Shown in pieces: positions 19,436-30,935 of a stretch of DNA of 64,000 bases (position 1 is its first letter; each line of letters opens with the position of its first letter). The stretch spans positions 3,333,501 to 3,397,500 of the forward strand of contig JAPFFF010000005.1 in assembly GCA_039105265.1 (NCBI GenBank). Reading direction: 5' to 3'. A program made the position numbers and the translations under genes. The stretch comes from Tritrichomonas musculus (Eukaryota > Parabasalia > Tritrichomonadida > Tritrichomonadidae). Under the pieces are notes generated by a model. It was given only the letters and a program-made list of their open reading frames with translations. It made no database searches and was not told where the DNA came from.

Positions 19436-21244
19436 ATGAATGATGAATCGCCTCTTTTTCTTGCGATAATTAAAGATCAAGTAGATGAAGTTACTGATCT
19501 TACAGCGAATTATGAGTTAATAGATAAAGGGATTCCAATTCAAACAGGTTCAGCAATATTACATTCAAAACCATCACCATTATCAGTCAGTTGTTTTTAT
19601 GGTTCCACTGAAAGTTTTCGCTATTTACTCAACAGTGGAGCCTCTATTGAGCACGAAGACCTCAACAAAATTTAAACACAATCGAATTTTATCGATCACC
19701 CGTTCATTTTGCAGCAGCTGGCGGTTTTATTGAAATTTTGACCATGTTACTTGAATTCGGGGCTGATTTAAACAAGCTTGATTCGTTCAACAACAACGCA
19801 GCTCATTACGCGGCCATGTTTGGTCAGCAACAAATGCTTCTTTGGCTTTGGGGAAATGGCGTTGAAATAAACCATTCAAATATTCATAACGAGAGTCCAC
19901 TTCACTTTGCCTGCCGCTCAGGATCAATTGAAATGATTCAATTTCTATTGTCAAACGGCCTCGATGCTACACAAATGACAGATGAAGAGCGCACTCCCAT
20001 TTTTTACGCCGCTGAATCCGGTCGGTTAGAAGTTGTTCAATATCTTGTAAAAAACGGTTGTGATGTTCATCATTTAGATAAACGGTCAACATCAATATTG
20101 CACATTGCAACTCATCTTGGAAATTTTGAATTAGTACGTTATTTAATTGAACAAAAAATGAATTTAAACACAGAAAATATTTTCAATGAAAAATTCAAAA
20201 AAAATTTTTTTTTTAATTTTGTTTGTTTTTATAATGATCGAGTTTTTTTTTTTAAAAAAATAAATGAAATTCCTATTTTTATTGCTGCCCATAAAAATTA
20301 CGCTAATATTGTCTATCTTTTGTTGAATAATGGCGCCGACGCACTCGTGCAGGACGAGAAGCAGTACTCATTGTTGGAGTACGCTGTCATCATGGGCAGC
20401 TGCAAGTTGTGCTCACTTTTGTTGGACTTGAAAGTCACTTTTCAGCTTGATAAGGCATTTTTATTGAGTGCCTTATACGGGAAGTACGATATTTTCCAGT
20501 TGTTTCTTGAAAATAATGCTGACACAGCCGTTGTAAGTGATGTTTCTAACTGTTCTTCTTTTGAATAATGTTTCTTTGTTTATTTGATTTCATAAGTGTT
20601 CTATTTTTTTCTGTATTTTAGCAAGTTTACTTCATTTGGCCGTTTTGTCTGGTGTTAAAGAGATGGTAGATTTGTGTCTGGCTGTCATTCCGAATATCAA
20701 TGCTGTTGACAACTTAATTTTATATTATTTTTTGTGTGTAATGGTGTTTTTTTTTTTTTTTTTTTGTTAATCAGACAGCTCTTCATTTGGCTTGCCAACA
20801 ATCGTCTCTTGAAATTGTAAAGCTTATTGTTGAAGATAGAGCTAAGGTTAATATTCCGAATAATATTTTTTTTTTAATAATTATTAATCAAATTTCTAAT
20901 TGTTTTATTTTAATGGAGTTTTTTTTTTTCGATTTAGTAGCTTATATGACTCCTCTTCATTTTGCTTGTATTCGTGGTGATCTTGAAATTGTAAAATATT
21001 TGGTTTCGAGAAAAGCAATTGTTGATGTATTTGATTCAATGATTTGAATACTTTACATTTTATAACGTTTTTTTAAAAAAACTTATAGATCGCCATTACA
21101 TTATTCTGCAGCTGAAAGAAACTTTGTTTTATATGATTTCTTAGTATCATGTGGAGCGAATTGTGATTTAGGGATTTATCTTTTGATTTTTTAAATGATA
21201 TTTTAAATGAAACCCCACACCAGATAATGAATTCAAGAAAATAA
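19436..21244 (+). pseudogene. Ankyrin-repeat protein 1, interrupted by T-rich inserts
   Basis: Starts MNDESPLFLAIIKDQVDEVT. At least ten ankyrin repeats are visible (SPVHFAAAGG, NAAHYAAMFG, SPLHFACRSG, TPIFYAAESG, SILHIATHLG, IPIFIAAHKN, SLLHLAVLSG, TALHLACQQS, TPLHFACIRG, SPLHYSAAER) and the last ends in ETPHQIMNSRK-stop at 21244. The coding sequence is not continuous: T-rich inserts lie at about 19667-19692, 20179-20265, 20551-20620, 20714-20771, 20865-20945, 21042-21086 and 21174-21208. Each falls just before the TPLH-type motif. Most shift the frame or bring stops; the 87-base one keeps the frame. The repeats themselves show no decay. This is either a gene with unusual intervening sequences or a pseudogene broken at preferred points. 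Type 'pseudogene' is provisional. Confidence 0.7.
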
Positions 21245-21441
21245 TATAATGATGTTAACATTTTTTATGTAGTAGGTATGATATTTATTGATTTTCAATG
21301 ATTTTTACTTCGAATGTTTGAATTTTTTTAAAAAATGATTTTCAAAATCTTTTGCCTTTTTGAACGATGACTTATTTTGAAAAAGTTTAAATAATGTAGT
21401 TATTTCAATAATTTTGATTCAAAATTTTTGAATTTATTTTA

Positions 21442-22162
21442 TAGTCGTCCAAAAAAAGATTGATAGGAAAATTGAGAGAAAATAACGAACTAAATACCAA
21501 AAATTGAGAATTTTTTCTCAATTAGATCATTCAATAATAATTGAGAGAATTGTCCAATTCTCAGAATTTTTTTTTCCCATTCAATAAAATTTCATTTTTG
21601 AGACAATAATTGAGAGTATGATTTAATTGAAACAGATGTTCTTCCAAAAAAGATCAACCGTAGATACAATTTAAGACGAGGAATATAAACTCAAACGACA
21701 TAAAAACGACCAGAGAGTGTCAATTGCATGAAAGCAGCTACCAAATAGAATCAAGGAAAAATATCGTTCAAAAATCAACAAAGAATACCTCAGAAACTTA
21801 GTATTCACACCAAGTATTATGTAAGTGTAGTGGTGAATTACTTTTCTGGAAAAATCCGAGCTAAACATACAAACAGAATTTCTTTATTTTTCAATATAAA
21901 TAGTTAAAATGAAGCAAACAACTGCACAAGGAAGAAATGTGCTTTAAAACTTTGATCTGGAAGGAAAAAGTTGCATAATTCACAGGAGAAATTAGTTTTG
22001 ATTTTAATAAAAAAACCACTTTTTGAATTGCCAAAAAAAGATTGATTTAAACCGTATTTTTTTCTGAGAATGTAAAATATTTTTCAAAAACAAAAAATTT
22101 GAAATTGAATAGTGAGATCAGGTATTGAATATAATTCCTATCAATCTTTTTTTGGAACACTA
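21442..22162. mobile_element. TA-flanked MITE or decayed mariner-like element
   Basis: About 720 bases bounded by inverted ends: TAGTCGTCCAAAAAAAGATT on the left and, read from the right end, TAGTGTTCCAAAAAAAGATT. The following bases GATAGGAA also match. TA dinucleotides flank both ends, as expected for Tc1/mariner insertions. A further internal copy of CCAAAAAAAGATTGAT sits near 22033. The interior is richer in G and C than the surroundings and holds a 65-codon frame, but I could not find a convincing transposase. Confidence 0.55.
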
Positions 22163-23780
22163 TATAATTCAATAAAAAATATAATTTTGAGAATATCTTA
22201 TTTTCATAATAATAAAAAATCATTATAAATTAATATTTATTATTTAATTAATTTTTAAATATTTTAATAACAAAAACGTCGAGAATTATCTCCTATACCT
22301 TTTAGTTTTTTCAAAATTTTTTCCATATTATGCAATTTTACAACTCTTTGCCTGAGATTGCATTTTTGAACCTAATATTTATATTTAATATTGAAAAAAT
22401 CTTTTATATATGAACCGAAAATTCCAAAATATACTAATGGTATCGAGATCTGATCATCAATATTCGAATGGAAAAAAATTCAACCTTTATTGAGTATCAA
22501 TATAAATAATCATTTTATCAATAATGAATAATCCATTGGAAAATTTCCAATATCATCTATTCTTTGACATAATATTAAAGCATTAAAATTTCTACCATCT
22601 CCTTTTTTCTTTATATTTTTAATATTTAAATACATGAAACTATAGCTAATATATATTATGTTTAAAAATGAAAATATTTATTTGTTCCTGGGACATAAAT
22701 GATTTAAACTTTTTTATGAATTTTCCATTCAATTTTTCTCAGAAATGCTTTCAATTTTTATTCATTAAAAAAGCATTCAAAAAAATAACGAACTATTCGA
22801 ATTAAAGCGCGGAACGGGTATTTTTTGAGAATATTTATCATTTTTTCAAAATGGTTTTGGTTTTAAATAGATGATAAGTTTTTTGTTTAAATATTAATAT
22901 AATTGCATATGTGACAAGTAATTATTGGTACGGTTAAAAAAAGATTTGAATATCTTATCAAAATTAATTCAAAAATATAAACAGTCTTTGTGAGGGATGG
23001 AAACTTTTTCAATCTTTATAACATAAAACTTGTTTTGACCATATTATTTTTCAATGTCTATTTAATTATTTTTTAGTACATTTATTAATTTATATGGCCT
23101 TGTATAGCCAAAATATCAATTTGATTTTTGTTTATTATTATACTTTTTCAAATAATTAATCATTTATTATTTGTAAAATAAAGGAATATTCTTAAAAATT
23201 TAGAGATATCATTGGTCATTTATTTTGTAAAAAATTCTATGAATTTATTTCTTTCTGATGCGGTACCGTCTTTTTAAAAACCTTATACTCTTCTCAATTA
23301 ACCTTCAGAAAATCTTTCAATAATTGATAATGTTGAAAATAATTATAGGAAAAAGTTCAAAAAATAATCATACGTTAAAAAACGATGATTTTTGGTCGTT
23401 ATTTATGCAAACTTTTTCATATGTTTTTATTTATGTTTTGAGAGAATTTCTGAGAGTACTCAATAAAGTCTAAGGTTAATTGAGAATTTCAACTTACCAT
23501 ACTGTAATTTTCAATTTATTGTTTTGGTTGTATTTAAAAATTCTGAATTCACAAATTCATTTCACATATATGATTTTTATGTTTAATCTTTAAATTTTTT
23601 GATTCCATTTAATGATACGAGATGTTTCGTTTTATATATTTTTAAATTGTTTTTGAAAATATAATCAATTATATTTTGTTACCTTTTGAAATTGAATCTT
23701 GATAGCCAAACAATGGAATTATAATTCATTCAATTTTAAAATTCATATTCAATATTTCTGACTCTGATCATATTAATGGG
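22163..23780. other. AT-rich intergenic region upstream of TPR gene 1
   Basis: About 1.6 kb without a gene. TTTTGACCAT (near 23034) and TTGGTCAT (near 23213) repeat the TGACC-type motif seen upstream of several housekeeping genes. A TCATATT initiator-like motif lies about 12 bases before the TPR start. Confidence 0.5.
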
Positions 23781-25442
23781 ATGATGAAAAACAAAAAAGA
23801 TGATGATATTAATCTATCAGAGTATCGGCAATCGATGGAAGGACTAGGAAGTATTTACGAGTCTGTTTTTCAACAAGCAATGAAATTATGTATTAAAATG
23901 AATTTAAATGATGAGTCACAAATAGCTGCCAAAAAAATCATATCTTACAATCCTTCGAATCAGGAATTAGCTGAAACCTTTCCCACATTTGAAAAAGTTG
24001 CAAACTTTGTTTCTCATTTAATTCTTGAAAAAATCCACAAGTTAACTTCAAATGATAATCATGACGATGCTAAAAAAAAGCAAAAGCAAAATATAAAATC
24101 AACTTTGATCAACGAAAATGAAAAGGAAGATCAGAGTAATCTAATTCAAAATTTGAATGATGATTTGAATAAAAATGAATTGAATCCTAACCACCAAGCA
24201 AGTCAAGTAGAATTTTCCACAAGATCAATTCCTTGGGATATTCTAGGTGACTGTTATCTTGTTCTTGGTGACTTCCCAAATTCTTTTGCAGCTCTTTCAC
24301 AGTACTTCCAAATTAATTATCATAGTTCTTTTGACATTCAACAAAAAGATGTGCAATCTGAATTATCATATCCTGGTAGCGATGTTTTCTTCTGGTTTTC
24401 ATTTGGTATTGTTAATGCCCATTATAAATATCATAACAATGCAATTTCTTGTTTTAAAAATTTTCTACATATTCTTGATTTTTATACTGGAATTCCACTT
24501 GTTGTTAATAACTTTGAGGTTCCAACTCAAGCAATTTCAGATTTTAAAAATGAAGATATATTTAGAATGGCTATTTCATATCGTTGCATAGGCCAATACA
24601 AAGACAGTCTTGAATTATTTCAATCAATTACTGATAGACCTCCAGGGACTCTTCAAGCCGATGATGTATTATTTCAAATTGCATATACTTTCCAAATTAT
24701 GCAAGAATTTTCAAAATCTGAAGATATATACAATGAAATTTATCAACGCAATCAAGATAATTTTAATATAATAGTTCAATTTGGATGGATGTATATATCC
24801 CAATACTTAGCGCAGAATAAAAAAAATGAATCTTTATATAATGAAGGTGTTAAGCTTATAAAAAAAGCTTATCAGATATGTGAAACAGATCCTCTTGTTT
24901 TGTTTCTTATAGGTAAATTAAAGATGATCAAAGAAGACTATCAGGTTGCTTACACTTATTTTAAAAATTGTATCAATTATTGGACAGATTGTTCTTCTTT
25001 TTGGTGTGATTTAGGCGTCCTTTACTATAAAAACAATCAGTATCCAGATGCACTTGTTGCCTTCCAAACAGCCCTATATATATCTTCTGAATTAAATGAT
25101 GCTTGGTTGAATATAGGGACGATTTTTGAAAAAATGGGACAATTTCAAAATGCAAAAAAAATTTACACGACAGCGAAGAATATGTGCAAATCTCAAGAAA
25201 AAGAGGCTGTTTTTGTTGAAAGAATTCATTTGCTTCAAAATTTTGAAAATAACAAATATGTCAATATTGACCATGATATTATATTTATACAAAATGATCA
25301 AGATTTCATTCAATTGCCCTTAGAATTTGCAAGCAATTATATAGCAGCTGTTCCTAAAATTTTACCAGCTTTTATAGATGTTCATGATAAACCAGATATA
25401 AATCTTGAAGTTTTATCTTCATATCCAAAATCTATGTTTTAG
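23781..25442 (+). CDS. Cyc8/Ssn6-like TPR protein 1
   Basis: 553 residues. After a polar, K/N-rich N-terminus (about 1-150), tetratricopeptide repeats run to about residue 480. The block FWCDLGVLYYKNNQYPDALVAFQTAL and DAWLNIGTIFEKMGQFQNAKKIY matches the yeast Cyc8/Ssn6 and animal UTX TPR region (FWCSIGVLYYQ...). These are transcriptional corepressor scaffolds. The C-terminal tail (LEFASNYIAAVPKILPAF ... SSYPKSMF) is shared with TPR protein 2 at 47369-48736. An N/K/D-rich insert near residues 105-145 separates the first helix pair from the repeats and is absent from protein 2. Nuclear corepressor function is inferred from the TPR wording. Confidence 0.8.
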   Translation: MMKNKKDDDINLSEYRQSMEGLGSIYESVFQQAMKLCIKMNLNDESQIAAKKIISYNPSNQELAETFPTFEKVANFVSHLILEKIHKLTSNDNHDDAKKKQKQNIKSTLINENEKEDQSNLIQNLNDDLNKNELNPNHQASQVEFSTRSIPWDILGDCYLVLGDFPNSFAALSQYFQINYHSSFDIQQKDVQSELSYPGSDVFFWFSFGIVNAHYKYHNNAISCFKNFLHILDFYTGIPLVVNNFEVPTQAISDFKNEDIFRMAISYRCIGQYKDSLELFQSITDRPPGTLQADDVLFQIAYTFQIMQEFSKSEDIYNEIYQRNQDNFNIIVQFGWMYISQYLAQNKKNESLYNEGVKLIKKAYQICETDPLVLFLIGKLKMIKEDYQVAYTYFKNCINYWTDCSSFWCDLGVLYYKNNQYPDALVAFQTALYISSELNDAWLNIGTIFEKMGQFQNAKKIYTTAKNMCKSQEKEAVFVERIHLLQNFENNKYVNIDHDIIFIQNDQDFIQLPLEFASNYIAAVPKILPAFIDVHDKPDINLEVLSSYPKSMF

Positions 25443-25643
25443 CATAAAATTCTATCCATATATTATATTGCCAAATTATTTTTTAATATTATTAAATTTT
25501 ATCGTTTGATGGAATGAGGAAATAAAAATTGTAGAATGAAAAATATTCGTTTAAAAAAAATATTTATAATAAAAATAGAATTGATTTTGCCTTGGGTTTT
25601 CCTTGGACTAATATAAACACATATTCTATTTAGTTTTTTTTTT

Positions 25644-27140
25644 TTAACCGAGCATTGCTCTCATTTCATCGATAGTCATTGGTCTAGCAACACCTTCGAA
25701 TGCTTTGGGTGCAGCTGCAGCTGCTTCTTTATCGCTCATTCCTTTAGTGTGTGATGGTTTAACACCAGCTGAATCAGATCTATCTTCACCAAGAATTGTT
25801 GTGAAGTCTTGAATTCCTCTCATATTGTATTGAAGTTTAGCTTTTTCAGCAACATTGTTCATCATTTCTGCAATTGCCGTTTCAATTGTCGATAAGCAGA
25901 ACATTGCATTTTGTGGAGTAACATTCTGCTTTTCATCAGGCGAATCTCCCCAATTGCATTCAAGATTATTAAAAAGATTTTCGATTTCATTATAAACTGA
26001 AGCGAATTCTGCTTCATTTCTTTCTTTCTCTTCTTTTACTGAAGTTAAATCGCCGTTAATAACTTTAATATCATTTGTAACATGATCAAGCTGTTCTTTC
26101 TGATCTGAATCATTCATTTCGACCTGGGCCATGAGAGCATCATGTTGCAAATTTAGACCTTCTATTTCTTCTTGCATTTTGGATCTTTTTGCACCTTTCT
26201 CAACAACAAAATTGAAAAGAGAGAAATTTTCTCGTTCAAGTTTATCAGCTTCATCGAATAATTCTTGAACGTCTTTATATCCAAAAAGATCAAGAGTTTG
26301 TTGTATTGTAGTGTTGTACTGTTCTGTAAGAGCAGTGATTTCTTCTTGTTGTTGATCTGTTTGCGAGCCGATTTGACTGCTAATTGAAGGTACTGTTTGT
26401 TGCTGATCACGAGGTCTATTTTGTGTAATTCTCTGTCCTTCAATTTGTTGTGTTAATCGACTATACTCCTCTTCATAATTTTTAATATCTTCAGCTTCTG
26501 CCTGTTTTAATTGAACTAGATCCATTTTCAAACGATCTCTTTTTGAATATGCATCATTTGAATTAGTGATTAAGTTTCCGATTTCCTGGTCTTTTTTAAG
26601 TCTGTCATTTTCGGTGTTGCGAATAACCTCGCGAAATGTAAATCTGTCTTTACGAAGTTCATCAATTTGGGCCCTTAAACCTGATAGCTTGGTTAAATTA
26701 TTATTGTAACGAACCAATGCTTTATCCAATCTATTTTCTATTGTTCGAAGTTTTGCTTGCAATTCTTCATTTTCTTTAGATTGTTGAAAAAGACCGCCAG
26801 CTTTTGAATTAGCTTTAGAGACATCTTCTTCGAGCTTCTTGCGCTTTTGCTCTTCTGCTGCAAGATCCGCACTTAAAATGCTCAGTTTATTGGAAAGATT
26901 TTTCTTATATGTTTGTAACTTTTGAAGTTCTTCATTACTTTTGTAATTTTGTATATCACGATCGAGGTTTGCGATTTGGGCTTCATATTCTACGATTTCA
27001 TTACGAATTGTGTCATTTGCTTGTTTCTGTTTGTGAATTGCGCGTTGTTGCCTACGAACAGTATTAAGAATATCATCTTGTGGAAGCTTCATCATTCGGA
27101 GCTTGTTGCGAAGCTCTTGAACTTCAGCTGGATTCTCCAT
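25644..27140 (-). CDS. Outer dynein arm docking complex coiled coil (ODA1/CCDC114/CCDC63 type)
   Basis: 498 residues, almost all coiled coil. Family wording is visible: QKQANDTIRNEIVEYE near the N-terminus, IENRLDKALVRYNNNLTKLSGLRAQIDELRKDRFTFREVIRN (about 130-175), and FGYKDVQELFDEADKLERENFSLFNFVVEKGAKRSKMQEEIEGL (about 285-330), the block characteristic of ODA1/CCDC114/CCDC63. These proteins anchor outer dynein arms to doublet microtubules, as needed for trichomonad flagella. The C-terminus (PKAFEGVARPMTIDEMRAMLG) is conserved-looking and less charged. An initiator-like TCATATA lies ten bases upstream of the ATG. Confidence 0.87.
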   Translation of the reverse strand: MENPAEVQELRNKLRMMKLPQDDILNTVRRQQRAIHKQKQANDTIRNEIVEYEAQIANLDRDIQNYKSNEELQKLQTYKKNLSNKLSILSADLAAEEQKRKKLEEDVSKANSKAGGLFQQSKENEELQAKLRTIENRLDKALVRYNNNLTKLSGLRAQIDELRKDRFTFREVIRNTENDRLKKDQEIGNLITNSNDAYSKRDRLKMDLVQLKQAEAEDIKNYEEEYSRLTQQIEGQRITQNRPRDQQQTVPSISSQIGSQTDQQQEEITALTEQYNTTIQQTLDLFGYKDVQELFDEADKLERENFSLFNFVVEKGAKRSKMQEEIEGLNLQHDALMAQVEMNDSDQKEQLDHVTNDIKVINGDLTSVKEEKERNEAEFASVYNEIENLFNNLECNWGDSPDEKQNVTPQNAMFCLSTIETAIAEMMNNVAEKAKLQYNMRGIQDFTTILGEDRSDSAGVKPSHTKGMSDKEAAAAAPKAFEGVARPMTIDEMRAMLG

Positions 27141-27145
27141 TATTA

Positions 27146-27152
27146 TATATGA
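27146..27152 (-). promoter_or_regulatory. Initiator-like element of the docking-complex gene
   Basis: TCATATA on the minus strand, with its A ten bases upstream of the ATG at 27140. Confidence 0.45.
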
Positions 27153-28066
27153 ATATTAAAAACGAAGAAACGGATTTTTTTCTGAGTTTAAAAAGAAATT
27201 TCTGAATAATTAAAACTTTTTCAAATAATAATGTCACTTTTTCTGATAACGATTTTTTTGTAACTATCAATATTGGTATAATTTAACATTATATCTCTTA
27301 ATATTATAAGATTCTATGTGTTATAATTGGTAGTTGAATTAAAATTAACTGAATTTTCATGATAAAATTAGAATAATATGAATGGAATTCATTTCAATAA
27401 AAATTTCTCCATAAACAGCAAAGTAATCCCATTCATTGTCAGTTAAGATTTAATAAAGTATGCTTCAAAATACTATTTAATGCATAATTTCAATACACAT
27501 ATCTTTATGAAAAAAATATAAAAAATCGGTTTAAAGGTGAAGTCCATATCTGAATTTCCCTCAATTTTTACAACAAAATTATCTTAATAAATAATTTTTA
27601 TTTTTTATATTTTTCAATTCATGTGTATATTTATATTATTATTAAATATTGGAAAAAAATATATTTCTTTAATTATGAAATTATTTGATAAAAAATAAGA
27701 GATTAAGTAGGTCTTTTTCAGCTTTGTTTGAAAATTTGAATTATATTCAATTGCTCTGAATATATTTTGAATTAAAATATCATGGTAAATATCATAGCTA
27801 AAATTATTTAAATTTATATTTTATTTATATAAATGTATTTATATTATTAATCAATATTAATTACATAACTATATACTAAATAAATTAAGATCTATTTACC
27901 CAAAATTTGTTTAAAAAATACGTTTTTTAAAAAAAAATATTTATCTAATTTTTAAAGGCCTAAATAAAAAATTGGCTCTTATACAATTCTTACAATTTAT
28001 TTATATATATATTTATTCATTAACTCCAATTTTATAAATTCAGATAGTTATTTCAACTTTTTATAT
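27153..28066. other. AT-rich intergenic region
   Basis: About 0.9 kb of very AT-rich sequence between the docking-complex gene and the MULE. I see no gene or repeat. It probably holds the docking gene's upstream region. Confidence 0.5.
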
Positions 28067-28077
28067 AACGAATCGTA

Positions 28078-28142
28078 TTTGTCTTCAGACAAACCTTGTC
28101 AAAATTGTCTTCACAATATACTATTCAAAAATATTCCCGCCC
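28078..28142 (+). repeat. MULE left terminal inverted repeat
   Basis: 65 bases, starting TTTGTCTTCAGACAAACCTT and ending TTCCCGCCC. It pairs with 30291-30355. Confidence 0.85.
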
Positions 28143-28189
28143 TTTTCACAGAGCGCCAATTTTCATTTTTTTAATTGCAGCTTTACCAA

Positions 28190-30075
28190 ATGAGCTCAGA
28201 TTATGCAACTCCTGAGTCACTGATTAATGAATTGATATCATTAAAAAATACTCGTTTCGAACCTGGCTCAAGTGAATATTCATCTTTAACAGATTTTGTA
28301 AAAGAAATTTCAAAAAAGCATAGATGCCCTTTACAAGCATATTTAACAGGCCCATCAAGAACCGTTCAATGCTTTAAATTTAGAATGGTGGAAAAATAAG
28401 AAGTATTAATACTGTAAAAACTAACTGTCCGTGTTATGTAAATTTTATACGTGAAAAAGATGGCAGTTATAGTTTCAAAGATGCATTTTGGAACCACAAT
28501 CATAAAACTAAAAGAGAATATTTCGAATGTCATTTTAATACTTTAACGAAAGAAGAAAAAAATGGTGTAATTCAACAACAACAGTTAAAAGTTCCACCAT
28601 GTCAAATACGCACAAATTTAGACGTTTTTGTTAATAAAGATATTTTTTATGAAATTAGAAGAGATGAAATACAAAAATCAAAAAGAGAAACTCTAGAAAA
28701 ATTTAAGGAAGTATGCAGAAGTCCTGATTATTCAAACCAATACGAACTTTCTAGAGATCAAAGATTAAAATCATGTTCATTTGTAAACAAATCTGTTGTT
28801 GAAGAATCTTATTCATATGATACTTTAATCATCGATGATACATCTGGAACAAATATTTATGATTTACCACTTTTGGTTCTTTTTACTGTTGATGCTGAAA
28901 ATAAAACGCAAATCATTGGATTTTCGCTTTTAGAAGATAAAACAGAAGAATCATTTGAAAAATTTTTACAATTTATTAAACAACACTTGCAAAATGATCC
29001 GAGAGTTATTACATGTGATCGTTGCCAGGCACAAATAAATGCTATCGAACATGTTTTTCCAAATACATTTATTGTTTATTGCCGAATTCATATTCGTAGG
29101 AACCTTCTAATTTATTTTGAAAAAAATGATGACATTATTGTTGGTTTCGATGACATTGCAACAAATCTGAATAGATGCAATGAATATGTTGAGTTACTAA
29201 GAAAAAGGTTGAGTCAACTTGACTCTGATGATGAAGGATATATAATATTAGATACATTATTGAATAATTTAGATAGATGGCTCCCAAGTAGATTAATCGA
29301 ACTTGGCATATATTCCGAATGGACCAGCAACCGTGCAGAAGGATTTTTTGGTAACTTTAAAATCAAATTTGGATTCTCAAGAAAATCAGCATCTGAATTA
29401 TGCAAGAATTTAATGACTTACATTAAATTGATGAAAGTTCAATCACTCAAATCTATTTCTACAACCAATAAACATTATGAAACATTTCCATTATTTACGG
29501 ATGAAGAACGAAAACAAATTGGAGCTTTGGCATTGAGATATATCGCAGATGAATACATAGCAGTAATAAATGATGTTAATAATGAACCTTGGTGTCCATG
29601 GTGCTCACTAAAACAAATGGGATCCTCATTATCTCTTCCATGCAGACATGTCATGCATGAAATGGAAGAAATATCATTATCACTAGAGGATATCGATGAA
29701 AGATATCTTCGAATTGAAAGAAATACTTCTGATCATCTTCTTAATTGCAGTGAAGAAATTATTATAAATAACGATTCCAAAAAAGATTGCAGTTACAGTG
29801 GACTAATGACAAGAATTTCTCCTTGGGCGTCTGCAGCTCAAAAAAGTCAAGAAGTAATGGATGTTTTCGATCGTACATTTAATGATTTCCAACAAATTGG
29901 ACAAGAAATAAATTCAGGAATGCCACCAACTTTATCAATCAAAGGTAAAATTGCTTCTCATCCATCTCATAATGTTATTTTGGCAGGTGCACCTAAAACA
30001 AAAAGACTTTATCGATGCTCAAAATGTCATGAATTTGGACATAAATGCACAAATTGTCCTCAAAAAGACTCTTAA
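28190..30075 (+). pseudogene. MULE transposase (one frameshift)
   Basis: Starts at ATG 28190 (MSSDYATPES). The frame changes once near 28385; from there the product is open to 30075. The N-terminal part carries a FLYWCH/FAR1-like zinc region (C-P-C-Y near NCPCYVNF, then FWNHNHKT). The MULE catalytic core shows the first Asp in TLIIDDTSG, the second in VITCDRCQAQINAIEHVFP, the C/H motif YCRIHIRRNL, and a Glu in TSNRAEGFFGNFK. A SWIM-like C/H cluster (WCPWCSLKQ ... LPCRHVMHEM) follows, and a CCHC zinc knuckle ends the protein (CSKCHEFGHKCTNC). Apart from the one shift the frame is intact, so the copy decayed recently or is still close to functional. Confidence 0.85.
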
Positions 30076-30290
30076 ATTAAATATCTTGAATACAATATTA
30101 ATTAAAATAATTTATATTTACTAAAATTTCTAGATTTGTAATATATACCATTTTAAAACTCGAAATATATTTGTTATGAATATATTATTAAGATTTATTT
30201 TTTAAATGTTTTTGAAGAAAATGAAAATAAAATTGAAAGGCAAATCACATCTCAAAATTTATTTGGGCAGGAATTTATAAAAGCTTATTT

Positions 30291-30355
30291 GGGCGGGATT
30301 TTTTTTGAATGGTTTATTTTGAAGACATTTTTGACAAGGTTTGCTTGAAGACAAA
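30291..30355 (-). repeat. MULE right terminal inverted repeat
   Basis: Reverse complement partner of 28078-28142. Just inside it, TTATTTGGGC(A/G)GG occurs twice (near 30259 and 30285), a short subterminal duplication. Confidence 0.85.
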
Positions 30356-30935
30356 AACGATTCCTCTTTTTATATATTATTTATTTTTATTCTATTCAAA
30401 AATTGATCGTTATCGGCTATTTTTAAAATAACGATAATTATCAAAAATTGAGATTTAAATGATTTACCTTCTTTATTAAACTCTTACAGAAAGCATACTC
30501 AGCAAAATAATTATTCATTAATCGAAGGGATAATTGCTGTTGATGCAGTTTATTTGTATCCAAGTCATAAATTTATTGATAATGAAAGCATATCTGGCTT
30601 TATTAATTTTGAAAACTTAACGATTAAAAATTCAGAAGAAATGAAAAAATCTTATTCAATTTTTGAGAACTTTATTTTCAAGCATTCAAATAAAACCGTT
30701 AAATCGGCTTTTGTTTTTCAGTTTCATCCTGTTAATGTGGATTTACCTGTTTTTTTGGTTTATTTGTTTCCTTGGATTAATGGAAAAGCAAATTCTCAAA
30801 TAGAACAAATAATGTTTAGAGGAGGCGAATTAATGAATAATTTTTTTTTTATAATAATTGGTTATGCTTTTGATGGCGATAGCTCAAATCGTCATAATTT
30901 AGAAAATATTGACAAAAATTTTGATTATTCAAAAG

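Larger units (their letters stand above)
28078..30355 (+). mobile_element. Near-complete Mutator-like element (MULE)
   Basis: 2,278 bases. Its 65-base terminal inverted repeats (28078-28142 and 30291-30355) match at about 57 of 65 positions; the outer end reads TTTGTCTTCA and the inner end CCCGCCC. The flanks are AACGAATCGTA on the left (28067-28077) and AACGATTCCTC on the right (30356-30366), 8 of 11 matching, a diverged target-site duplication of MULE size. It contains one transposase gene. Divergence of the inverted repeats and of the duplication shows it is not a recent insertion. Confidence 0.85.

Noticed and set aside
20534-20622. Canonical intron GTAAGT...TTTTAG in ankyrin gene 1
   Set aside because: Splicing at these sites does not restore the ankyrin frame, and the other inserts lack GT...AG; kept only as an open question.
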